From contig NW_006920870.1 in assembly GCF_000417875.1 (NCBI RefSeq), positions 94,711 through 158,710 on the forward strand: a stretch of 64,000 bases of DNA, written 5' to 3'. The translations under genes were made by a program, and so were the position numbers. Every line of letters starts with the position of its first letter. Within the stretch, counting starts at the first letter, position 1. The notes beneath the pieces were generated by a model, which was given only the letters and a program-made list of their open reading frames with translations, was not told the DNA's origin and did not search any database. Below, in pieces: positions 22,082 to 35,744 of this stretch. Source of the DNA: Pseudozyma flocculosa PF-1 (lineage: Eukaryota; Basidiomycota; Ustilaginomycetes; Ustilaginales; Ustilaginaceae).

Positions 22082-22886
22082 TCAATCGTCGAGCTCCATG
22101 CCGTCGTCGGCCTTGGCCGCGCCACGCCTCCTCGTCCTCAGCGATCGGGCCTCGCCCTTGCTCTTGGACGGCGTGTCGATGTTGGTGACGGGACCATCGT
22201 CGTCGTCTTCGTCGTCTTCGCCGTCGCTGGCAGCGTCCAGCGGGTTGGCAGGCGGCGCCGCGTCGTCGTTGTCGTCGTCGTCGTTGACCTTCGCACCGCC
22301 CCTGTGGGCCTTGCCTGGCGAGTCCGGTCCTGCCCCGGTCGCCGTGCTGCTCTCGGCCAGCGGGTGTCGCTGCGCCATCGCCGGCGACGAGGCTGGCCCC
22401 TGGGATCCGCCTCCGTTGTTGATGATCCGCGACGAAAAGGGAGACGAGTGAGGGGCGCTCGAAGGCCTTCGGCTGTTGAACTGTCCGCAGTGCGGGCAGA
22501 TGTACTCTGTTCGATCCATCCGTCGGCGCACGGCAGGGCAAGGCAAGGAGAGCGCTGTCAGACGCCGGCCAGCCCAGTCTGCGATCACCGGCGGAAGAGC
22601 CATTTCTACTCACGGATCTCCTGGAACTCCTCCCTGAGTGCCAGTCCGTTGTGCATGTGGCAGCGAGAGCAGATCAGGGCGTACTTTTGCTCCGGACCGG
22701 CGCTGCTCGGATCGGCGCCGAGCACCGCGTCCGCCACCTTGTCCATCCAGGTCCTCTGCATCGGCTGCGAGGGCGGGAGCGGCCTGGGCGGACCGAGCGC
22801 GCCCTGCTGTCGCATCGCCGCCATCTTCTGGGCCTGCATGCGAGCCTGCTCCGGCGTGAGTGGCGGTCCTGTCTGACGAGCGCCCA

Positions 22887-22929
<43 letters not shown>

Positions 22930-23715
22930 GATTGCAGGGGCAGCTCCAGGCGTTGCTGGCTTACGCTGCTGCCCCTGTGCTGGACTCGGCGAGGCCGCTG
23001 CCGCTGCCGCCTTGGGCCCGCGCGGCTGCGTCTCGTCGTACTTTTCGAGCAGCATGCGCAGGTGGTCGTATTTGGTCGCGCGCTTGATCTCGTCGATCTT
23101 GTCCCTCCGCTGACGGCGCAGCTCGCCCAGGTGTTTCTCTAACCGTCCCGTGTCCAGGGAGGCAGTACGGTCGGGTCAGCGCTGCGGGCCCTTGCACCAT
23201 CGAACCGGTCAGATCGGCCCGCTGCTCACCTTCTGCGGCTCCCACGCGCCTGTACCAGAAGCGGACAATCTTGCGAGTGAAGATGATGCTGTGTGGCCGT
23301 GGCAGTCGCGATGCAAGAGAGCGAAGGCATGGCTCAGTGCTGATCCACGGAGGCGGTCCGTTCGCGCCCGCCATTCCACTCACAGGATCGGGGACAGGAC
23401 GACGGGCATCCAGACGAGGAACAGGTTGTAGCTACTGCCGCCCTCGTTGCCTGCATCCTCGAACTCGTTCCGGCTGAGGCTGAGCAGGCCAAAGAACCAG
23501 CAGGCGGCGGTGTAGAGGGCCCAGACGAGGAAGGCCTGGAGGGTGAGGGTGACGCTGGCGCGCCTCTCGCGCGTGCGGATCTGCGTCAGCCGGGACTGGA
23601 CCTCGCTGATCTCCTTTGAGAGCGCAGAGAGGATCGTCTCGTAGTCGGTCTCCTGCTTGGCACCCCACCGCCAAGGCAGCAGCGAGCCCGAGACGAGCAC
23701 GTTGAAGAGGCCCAT
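22082..23715 (-). CDS. LNP1: Lunapark-family ER-junction protein
   Basis: Exons 23715-23384, 23288-23230, 23138-22614 and 22506-22082 give 446 aa. An N-terminal coiled segment (EISEVQSRLTQIRTRERR) precedes two membrane segments near 55-80 and 97-115. A second coiled region follows (KHLGELRRQRRDKIDEIKRA, ending LLEKYDE). A Gln run (CTG repeats at 22887-22929) separates it from the lunapark zinc finger C287-x2-C290-x18-C309-x2-C312 (ICSRC..YICPHC). The C-terminus is acidic. Lunapark proteins sit at three-way junctions of ER tubules and work with reticulons and atlastin/Sey1. The order helix, two TMs, helix, C4 finger is the full family architecture. Confidence 0.94.
22887..22929. repeat. CTG/CAG trinucleotide run (poly-Gln in lunapark)
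   Basis: About 14 CTG units with one TTG interruption, in frame with the lunapark gene as poly-Gln on the minus strand. Confidence 0.9.
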
Positions 23716-24583
23716 CCTCGGTCGTGCAGCGCAAGTGGCGGCAGGAGCGCGGCTGCCAAGGTCGTCGCCTACAGGGAGGGTGAGAGAATAGCGCCGGGAG
23801 GCTCAGAAGCGAAGGGGCGGGTAAGGGTGCCCTTCGATCGGCCAGTACGATAGAGGTGATGGGTGGGCAGCGGGAGCGGTGGTGAGGCAGAAGGTGGGGG
23901 ATAGAGGGCGAAGGCGAAGGAGGGTCTGAGAAGGGCACGGAAGGGTGCTGCTGCTTGGCCGGCCAGAAAAAGCCTGGCACGTACTGGGCCTGTGCGCGCC
24001 TGGCCTGCCGCGCTGGAGCCATCATCGCACCACCAGACACCCTGCCAGGCCTGGCCTGCCAACTCGCGGCGGCCCGTCCGCACTCACCCGCCGCTCTGCG
24101 CACCCCACACTTGCTGCACCATCCGTCCTCGTTTCCCTCACACATCCGCCACGACACGCCCTGACAGTCGGACAGATAGAAGGAGACGCGCCGGGTCGTG
24201 GAAGACGTGGATCGGATTCAGAGTTCAGAGCCAGGCGCCGGGCTGCCTTCGCCGCCGATGGGTCGCGGTCGGACATCGAGACGAGGTGCAGGATTGGCCG
24301 CCACAGCACCTCTTTCGCGAGTGACGCTCCACGCGAGACTCCTCACCAACTCAAGAAGGAGGTGTCTCGGACCCAGAACGAGAAAGGCACACAAGAGCAG
24401 ATTGATGGGGAAAAGAGGGACGGCCGGCGTGGGCCAAAGTAGGAATTACTTCGGGCTGTGGCGGCGGGAATCAAGAAGGGAAGGAGGCCGAGACGACGGA
24501 GACGAGAGAGACACGACGGAACGCGAGGGAGCGGGGCCTAGAAGTACAATGCATGGGTGGCAGGCAGGGAGGCCGAGGCCGCC
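23716..24583. other. Intergenic LNP1 5' side / histone H3 3' side
   Basis: No gene is supported. It contains lunapark upstream sequence with CACC-like leader tracts on the minus strand, CCTGGCCTG-type repeats near 23990-24060, and the H3 3' region. Confidence 0.45.
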
Positions 24584-28361
<3,778 letters not shown>

Positions 28362-30553
28362 ATGTACAACACCGAATTCGGGCGGCGCCTCCGCAGCCAG
28401 TCATCCGGCGGCTCCTCGCCGTCATCCTCCAGAAACCACTCCCGCTCCGATCTCTTGGCCGGCGGCAGCACCACCGACCGCCTCCTCGGCTTCGGCGCAG
28501 CCTCGTCGCCGTCGGGCCACGCATCACCCGCGCACGGATCCCCGACCTCACACCGCGAGCGGATACGTGGCGGCGCTGCCGTCCACCGATCCTCGAGCTC
28601 GAATAGCCTGTCCTCAGTTCACAATGCCAAGCCCGGGGAGTCGTCGAGGCAAGGCTCGCTGTCGGCTGGAAGCTCGAAGCCGGTCTCGCCCTCAAAGAGT
28701 CGGCAGGCGGCCAGCAGCTACGTCGACCGGTGCGTGGCAGACGACGCCGGCAGGGCGGTCAAAGCACAGACCCCCTATTTCCCCTAAAGCTGACCCCGCC
28801 GACACGGTGCTTGGGCCCATCACTTGCCGTTCCCCCCGCCCTGACCCTGCAGATTCATCCCACAACGTGACGGTACCGACATGCAGTCGGCATATCAGCT
28901 GATCGCCGACGAGCCCTCGACACCGAGCCGGCACAAGCGCAAGGTCGTCGCCGACACCGATGCACAGAAAGGTGAGGCGTGCGCGGCAGGGACAGTCTTT
29001 CCGGCAGTGTCAACGTGCAGGCTGCTGATCTAGCTCCACGCCCCTCCTCTGTTTCGCCCCTCTGCCGCTCACCAGAGGAAGCCAATCAGGCATATTCGAC
29101 GCTGCTGAGCTCGGAGCTGTTCGGGACCAATGTCGGGCCAGGCACGTCGCCAACGCGAGGGTCCAGAGGCAACGGGATAGCGGCGGCAGCGTCCAGCTCG
29201 TCGTCTTCGGTGCACACGAGCGGCGGCTCGTCGACGACGAGGTACTCGAGCCAGACCGGCGGCCTGATCTCGCCGGCCACGCCGACAAAAAAGAACCTCT
29301 TCACCTACGGCAGCCCGTCGCGGTCCAAGACGCCCGGGCGCAGCGGGTCGGGCATCGGGCGGGTGGCCGACTTTGGCATCGCCGACGACGAGCTCGGCGG
29401 GTCGAGCGGCGGGCGGACTGGCCGAGGGCTGTTTGGCGGGCTGGTTGGGGGCGGGTCCGGCGGCGAGACGCTCGACTCCCCCGTGCACAAGGCGTACAGC
29501 CTGAGCCCGGTCAAGCTCGAGAGCCAGCGGATGCTGCTGAGCCCGCGCAAGCCGGCGCGGGTGCTCAACAAGGTGCCGTACAAGGTGCTCGACGCGCCCG
29601 AGCTGGCCGACGACTTCTACCTCAACCTCGTCGACTGGTCGAGCAGGAACGTGCTGGGCGTGGGGCTGGGCACGTGCGTCTACCTGTGGTCGGCCGAGAC
29701 GTCGTCGGTGACGAAGCTGTGCGACCTCAAGGACCAGGGCGACGTCGTGACGGGCATCAACTGGGCGTCCAAGGGCAACCACATGGCCGTCGGCACGCAC
29801 AAGGGCCTGGTGCAGATCTGGGACGTCGAGAAGCAGAAGCTGGTGCGGACGATGAAGGGCCACAGCCAGCGGGTGGGCAGCCTGGCGTGGAACGAGTTTG
29901 TCCTGTCGTCGGGCTCGCGCGACCGCAACATCTACCACCGCGACGTGCGGGCGCCGGACCAGTACATCCGCGAGCTCAAGGCGCACCGGCAGGAGGTGTG
30001 CGGCCTCAAGTGGAACGTCGACACCAACCAGCTGGCCAGCGGCGGCAACGACAACCGGCTGATGGTGTGGGAGGGCTTGAGCGAGGCGCCCCTGTACCGG
30101 TTCACGGAGCACACGGCGGCGGTCAAGGCGATTGCGTGGAACCCGCACCAGCAGGGCATCCTCGCTTCCGGAGGCGGCACCGTCGACATGAAGATCCGCT
30201 TCTGGAACACGATGACGGGGACGATGCTCAACGAGGTCGACACGGGCAGCCAGGTGTGCAACCTGGTGTGGAGCAAGACGTCCAACGAGCTGGTCAGCAC
30301 GCACGGCTACTCGAGCGGCACGGTGCAGAACCAGATCCAGGTGTGGCGCTACCCGACGATGCAGCAGATTGCCACGCTGACGGGCCACACGATGAGGGTG
30401 CTCTACCTCTCGATGAACCCGCAGGGCGACACGATTGTCACGGGCGCCGGCGACGAGACGCTGCGCTTCTGGGACCTCAACACGTCGTCAAAGGGCCAGC
30501 TCGACAAGCGGCGCGAGAACAACGCCTTTAATCCGTTTGCCAAGCTGCGCTGA
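28362..30553 (+). CDS. CDH1: APC/C activator Cdh1 (fizzy-related, Ste9/Srw1)
   Basis: Exons 28362-28729, 28853-28971 and 29076-30553 give 654 aa. The disordered Ser-rich N-terminus holds the C-box DRFIPQR (122-128), assembled across the first intron, and then ANQAYSTLLSSELFG, typical of Cdh1/Fzr1 rather than Cdc20. Many Ser/Thr-Pro sites (KPVSPSK, LISPATPTKK, YSLSPVK, MLLSPRKPAR) are likely CDK sites that block APC binding. A seven-bladed WD40 propeller spans roughly 325-640 (VPYKVLDAPELADDFYLNLV starts it). The C-terminus ends FNPFAKLR, so the usual Ile-Arg tail is Leu-Arg. Cdh1 targets mitotic cyclins and other substrates for ubiquitination in late M/G1. Confidence 0.95.
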
Positions 30554-32127
30554 GCGGGCGCCGCGCGGGTCATTAAACCTGCTCCGCTCGTCCGTTGCGC
30601 CGACACCAACGCCTTTCGCTGCGATACTCGAGCGCCGCTGTCGCGCGAACCGGAGCGCCACGCCGATCCCGGCCGCCGTCGTGCTACCTTACCTTACTTC
30701 TACCGACGACCGTGCCGCTTACCCAGCCTGTTCCATCCGCGTTCGACCCAAGGCACCGTCCCCTTTCGAGCCCCGTCGGTGCCTCGTCGCTTCCTATCTC
30801 TTCTTTTGACTTCTGTAGCCCATCCATCGTGAGCCTTTGCGTGTTTTTGTCGTCGTCGTTTGCCGCGCGCATCCACCCATCTGTATTCTAGCTAGACCCC
30901 CCAGAAACCACTTACGTCGTATCCGTTTCGTCGGTTCCCCTCTAGCCGCAGTGCGGGGCCATGGAGTGGGAAGACACAAGCGGGAGGGGCATCGCTGCGA
31001 GTGAGGGAGCGAGGCCGGGCTGGACGTGTTTGGTGGCTCGAGATCGCGTCGATCCAGGCGAGCACTTTGCGCGTCGAATTCTCCGAGCGTGCGTGGCTAG
31101 CCTGCCTGGCCTGGCGCGGCCGGATCTGGGCTGGGCTGCACACGCACGCACGCGCACATACGTGCATCGAGTTGGCCAAGGGCGCGTGCCTTGCTCGGAT
31201 GCAGGAGCCATGACGTAGGGACCAAGGGCCCGGCCATATGCATGTCAAGCAGCCAGCTTGCTTGCAAACACGCGCACCCATCCGTCGACCGGTCTGGCCC
31301 AGAGGCCTGCCTCAGTCGAGTCCAGCGATGCCATCTTGCGGCACGCTAGGTAGCACACACACGTTCTTGGCCGGCAAGCCTCTCGCTCTGGACATGCACC
31401 TCGACGAGGCCAGGCCAGGCCAGGCAGACTCAGGCAAGGGAGGTTTGCCAGCTGCGCACGCATCATGGAGGGCTCGACAGGCAGGCTAGGCCAGGCAGGG
31501 TCCTCTCCGGCGGCCTATCTTGCTTGGTCGCTCGACCTAGCTGCTGCCTGCTGCCTAGAATAGCCTGCTCGTGAACGAGGGTCCCCCTCGGTTGGCAAAC
31601 AGCGTAGCCAGCTGCAGACGGCAGCGGGCATGCCTCCCTTTGCGCCGAACGGTCTGGATATCCGCAACAGGCAGGAAGCAATCGACAGACGGACCGACTG
31701 ACACGGCGACGAGCGAACAGCTGGCATGCTACAGGCCTGGTATAACGACAGGCCAGAGTAGTCGGGGCGTGCAGGGCTCGTTGGTGGCCCTGGACGCGAA
31801 GCCTTCCGTGACGGTCGTTTGCCCTGCGGCCGAAGACGAGGGCTTGGCGTCAGCTGTCGTCCAGTCCAGCTGGACAGCATCTTGACGAGCGGCCTCCTTC
31901 TTTGCCCTCCCTCGCTCGTCGTCTTGGTCACCTTCCCTTCTCTCACCATCCTCGGCGCCATACCGCCTTTCCCCTCTCTCCGTCCAAGAGGTCGTGTGCG
32001 ACCGCTGCCATAGCCCACAAGACTCCCTCGCGTCCATCGAGCTGGCTACGCAGGCCTCGCTCCACAACGACAACCGCATACAACCCGACCCCACCCCCCT
32101 CACCTACCCCCGTAGACGTCCCCGACC
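30554..32127. other. Intergenic CDH1/HPP gene
   Basis: About 1.6 kb without a supported gene. It contains CAGGCCAGG-type repeats near 31400-31500 and an ACACACGCACGC stretch near 31137-31160. The last 400 nt before 32128 lacks ATG and is C/A-rich, fitting the leader of the next gene. Confidence 0.5.
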
Positions 32128-34185
32128 ATGGCATCGACAGGGCAAGGCGGGGTCGACCAACCCGCCCGCATCTCCGAGGCCGGCGAGAGGTCGACCAAGG
32201 TCGAGGGACGCTTCATCGAAAACCTCTCGACCGACGTATCGCGCGCCTCGGCCGACGACTCGGACGGCAGTTACGAAATGGTCGACGCCGCCGACGCCGT
32301 CCCGCCGCCCAGGAGATCCGGGTCGCGAGGCAAGATGGCCGGGGTACCGCCCTCGACTCGCAAGAGGAACGCCGCGGCGACGACGACGGCGACGGCCAGG
32401 AAGAGCGCAGAGCTGCTCAAGGTGCCCACCGACGATCGCCGCCATGGACCGATGTCGGACCGCGGTGGACGGGATCTGTTCGCTGGGGATCCCGAAAAGG
32501 CGCCGCAGAAGAGCGCCTTTGACGCCGACGCCGATGACCTCGACCCGGGCGACGGCAACCACGACGACGACGACGGCGAGGAGCTGCATCCGCTGCTGGC
32601 CAGAATCTACCCGCTGAGCCACTTTATCGGCTTCCGACCGCGCTCCTACTCGCACTGGCCGGACGGCTTCCGCTTCGACGCGGGCCATCGGCGCTTCAAC
32701 CGCTTCCACTATACCGCCGGGCGCATCCTCAGCTTTGGGCTGCCGCCGCTCGGCCACACGGGCAACGCCGACCACTACCGCGACGCATCGACGGGCCGCC
32801 TCAACCTGGCGCGCATGTACACCGAGGGCATGCTGGCCAAGCTCATCGAGGCGCTCCACTCGGTCGTGGCCGTGTGGACCCTCATGGTGCTGCTGGCCTT
32901 TATGAGCCGCGGGCCCCTCCTGCGCGCCCACGACGCGCCCCTCATTCTCGCCCCCTTTGGCGCCGAGGCCGTCATCACCTTTGTCGCCTACCGCGTCGAG
33001 CTGGCCCAGCCCAAAAACATCCTCTTTGGCAACGCCGTCGCCGCCGTGCTCAGCGTCGCCCTGACAAAGGCCTTTGACCGCCTCCGCTTTAACCCGGGCG
33101 ACGTCTACGGCGAGGCGTGGATCGCCGCCGCCACCATCCCCGCCGCCGTCGTCTTTGTCATGGTGCTCCTCGGCATCACCCACCCGCCCGGCGGCGCACT
33201 GGCCGTCCTCGTGACGACGGTGCCGTCCATCTACGACCTCGACTGGTACCTCGTCCCCGTCGTCGTCTTTAGCACCCTCATCGTCCTCGGCTGGGCCCTC
33301 ATCATCAACAACCTCGGCGCCAGGCGATACCCGGGCAACTTTTTCTACCACCAGGCCTTTCGCCAGCCCCCCATGCTCGGTCCAGAGGGCTTCAGGTACC
33401 ACGATGCGCCGTATGCGCCCAGAAGGAGGGGGAGGGGGGCGACGAAGAAGGCATCGCATTCGGGCGGTGCGGAAAAGAGCGCCTTTCCGCTATCCGGCAG
33501 GGCAACCAGGGCGACGGCGGCGGCGGCGGCGGGGGATGCCGGCAAGGTGCGCTCCCGGCCGAGCATCTCGAGCCCCATGCCCACCGAGACGGGCAGGGTC
33601 ACGCCGAGCGGCTGGCCAGAGACGCAACGCACCGCCCCTGCCCCGCCGCCACCAAGCGCGGCACCGCCGTCGCAAGCAGCGGCAGCCACATCCGTCCCTG
33701 CGCCCGTCGAGTCGTCGTCGTCGTCGTCGCAGCCGGCCCAAGAGAAGCCGGTACCCGTCGTCGCTGCCGTCGCTGCGAATAGCGAGGCGACCCAAGCGCC
33801 CGCAGCCTCAGCCTCAGCCTCGGAACCCTCGACCGCCTTCGTATCCCCCTCTGCCGAAACGTCGCAGCAGACGGTCCAAACGGACGCGAGAAAGACCGAC
33901 GCGGACCCGAAACCTGTCCAACCCACAGCAGTCGTCGAAGATGCTGCCGCGACGACGGAGACGACGACGACGACGACCGAGGCGGCGCCTTCTTCGGACC
34001 CGTCCCCTCAGGCGGTAGGAGCCGCCGAGTCTCTGGCGAGGAACGCGTCAATGGCGAGCGGGACCAGCAGCCGCGGCGGGAGGAGGGGCAAGCGGACGGT
34101 CCAGGTGCACTACAACCAGCCGCGCGTCGGGAGCGGCAAGGGCGGCGCCGAGGCGTCGTCGCTCCCCGCCGTGCAGTGGCGATAG
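32128..34185 (+). CDS. HPP-family integral membrane protein
   Basis: Intronless, 685 aa. About 150 residues of acidic, disordered N-terminus precede the HPP region. That region includes RSYSHWPDGF, then ALHSVVAVWTLMVLLAFMS (TM), APLILAPFGAEAVITFV (TM), LAQPKNILFGNAVAAVLSVAL (TM), IPAAVVFVMVLLGITHPPGGA and a last TM (YLVPVVVFSTLIVLGWALII). LILAPFGAEAV, LAQPKNILFGN and THPPGGA are family signatures. The tail of about 250 residues is Ser/Ala/Pro-rich and disordered. HPP proteins are four-TM proteins; some plant and cyanobacterial members have been linked to nitrite transport into plastids, but the fungal substrate is unknown. It is convergent with FIS1. Confidence 0.88.
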   Translation: MASTGQGGVDQPARISEAGERSTKVEGRFIENLSTDVSRASADDSDGSYEMVDAADAVPPPRRSGSRGKMAGVPPSTRKRNAAATTTATARKSAELLKVPTDDRRHGPMSDRGGRDLFAGDPEKAPQKSAFDADADDLDPGDGNHDDDDGEELHPLLARIYPLSHFIGFRPRSYSHWPDGFRFDAGHRRFNRFHYTAGRILSFGLPPLGHTGNADHYRDASTGRLNLARMYTEGMLAKLIEALHSVVAVWTLMVLLAFMSRGPLLRAHDAPLILAPFGAEAVITFVAYRVELAQPKNILFGNAVAAVLSVALTKAFDRLRFNPGDVYGEAWIAAATIPAAVVFVMVLLGITHPPGGALAVLVTTVPSIYDLDWYLVPVVVFSTLIVLGWALIINNLGARRYPGNFFYHQAFRQPPMLGPEGFRYHDAPYAPRRRGRGATKKASHSGGAEKSAFPLSGRATRATAAAAAGDAGKVRSRPSISSPMPTETGRVTPSGWPETQRTAPAPPPPSAAPPSQAAAATSVPAPVESSSSSSQPAQEKPVPVVAAVAANSEATQAPAASASASEPSTAFVSPSAETSQQTVQTDARKTDADPKPVQPTAVVEDAAATTETTTTTTEAAPSSDPSPQAVGAAESLARNASMASGTSSRGGRRGKRTVQVHYNQPRVGSGKGGAEASSLPAVQWR

Positions 34186-34485
34186 ACCGGCCCGGCCCGG
34201 AGCGGGGATTAGACAAGACGTGTTGTATCGCGGCATTGCCGCGGCTTAGACTCGACTGCTGTGGCGATACCATCCAGACCTCGAGACGATCCGACGGCGG
34301 CGAGCCAGAACCGGCGCACCTCGGCGCGTTTGTGCCGCGCGCATCGAAGCGGCCGAGGTCGGTGTGTTGGTGCCTCGCAAAGCGCGGGCAAAAGAGGCAG
34401 TGAAAGGGGGCGACGGCGACGTATAGATACAGGAGAAAAGAGGGAGCCGGGGACGAGGTGGGGTTGCGACGGCGCGGCGAGGCAT
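34186..34485. other. Convergent spacer HPP gene/FIS1
   Basis: 300 nt between two stop codons; no gene seen. Confidence 0.5.
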
Positions 34486-35238
34486 CTATCGCCTTCCCTT
34501 GCGCATGAGGCTGGCGACGACGATGCCTGCGACGGCCGTTGCGCCACCGAGGAGCGCCATGCCGATGTAGCCCTCTGCGCGGCGAGGCGAGGCGGGAGCA
34601 GCAGAGGGGTGGGTGCGAGGAGAATGGGCGGGTCAGCGATGGACGGGGCCGCGCGGCAAGGCCAGCAGGGCTGCTTGCTCACCTCTTGCGACGCCCTTTT
34701 CAATGAGCTGGTTGAGGCTCTGCGCTTGGAGGTTGTTTGGTTCCCTCTCGATCAGCAGGGCTGGGTGTGCACAGGGGGCCGAGCCGTGGGGGTAGGCCGT
34801 AGGTGGGTGAGTGAGGAAGCGTGGGAGGCATGGGCAAGTGGCGATTGGCTGGACGTACCGTTGAACCGCCTGGCCTCGTCGTAGTTGCCCATCTTGTAGT
34901 GCCCGAGCGAGAGGTAGTAGAGGCACTCGCGTCGTCGTGGTGGATCGGAGCGGTAGATCTCTGCGGCGAGTTAGGAAGGGGAGGAGCGGGGATTAGTGCG
35001 AGGAACGACGCCGGGGGCATGGACCAGGAGAGCGTGCGCGCCACTCACCGGTGAGGAGGCCGACGCCGTGGCTCATGTCGTCGCGGTTTTTTGACTTTAC
35101 GAGGCCCCAGGCGTAGTTGAACTTTGTCTGTGTGGTTACGTGGCCGGATGAGAGTTCGGACTGGTACTGGGAGCGAAGCACCTGTAGCTCCGAGGGCGAG
35201 AGGGACGTCTCTGCGTCGGCGGCGTAGGGCAGCGACAT
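34486..35238 (-). CDS. FIS1: Mitochondrial fission protein Fis1
   Basis: Exons 35238-35049, 34960-34859, 34760-34683 and 34574-34486 give 152 aa, the standard length. All introns are phase 1. The TPR-like bundle is recognisable: [53 protein letters not shown] and [20 protein letters not shown]. The C-terminal anchor runs [18 protein letters not shown] and ends ASLMRKGRR, the short basic tail that directs insertion into the outer mitochondrial membrane. Fis1 recruits adaptor proteins and the dynamin Dnm1 for mitochondrial and peroxisomal division. It is divergent from SNX4. Confidence 0.97.
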
Positions 35239-35744
35239 GGCGGCGGCGGCGTCAGTAGACGCGGGGATGATGGTGCTGTTTGAGGAGGGCGATTTGAGCC
35301 GTCGAAAGGATGGGGGGGAGATGGAGAGGAGCGTTGATGGTGATGGCGGCAGGATGGCGAGGCTGGCCACGGGCTAGGCCAGTCCAGCAGGCAGGGCCAG
35401 GCCAGGCTGAGCCAGGCTGTGATGTGCCGTGCGCTGCCGTGGTGGTGGAGGCTTGGCCGCGCTTTCATCTCGGGCGACAAAAGACCCGTTGCTCCAAAGC
35501 GGCGAGCGGCCAGCGGCCAGCAGCGAGCGGCCAGCAGCGGCCAGCAGCGGCCTGTGCGTCCCTGGACTGTCCTGGCAGGCCTGGCCCAGCTGCCCTGGCT
35601 GCCTGCACCGCCCGCCATCCACGCGATGCCTGCAGCCAGATGCGACTCCACCTCTTTGGCCGCCGCCACCACCACCACCACCACCACCACCACGACCAAC
35701 CCATCTCCTGCCCCTGCCCCGCCTCCCCCTGCACCTCCCTCGCC
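35239..35744. promoter_or_regulatory. Divergent promoter FIS1/SNX4
   Basis: 506 nt with CAGGCC-type repeats (35380-35410, 35575-35590), a GGCCAGCAGCG repeat (35503-35550) and an ACC run (35664-35693) that is CCA-rich in the SNX4 sense. Confidence 0.55.
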
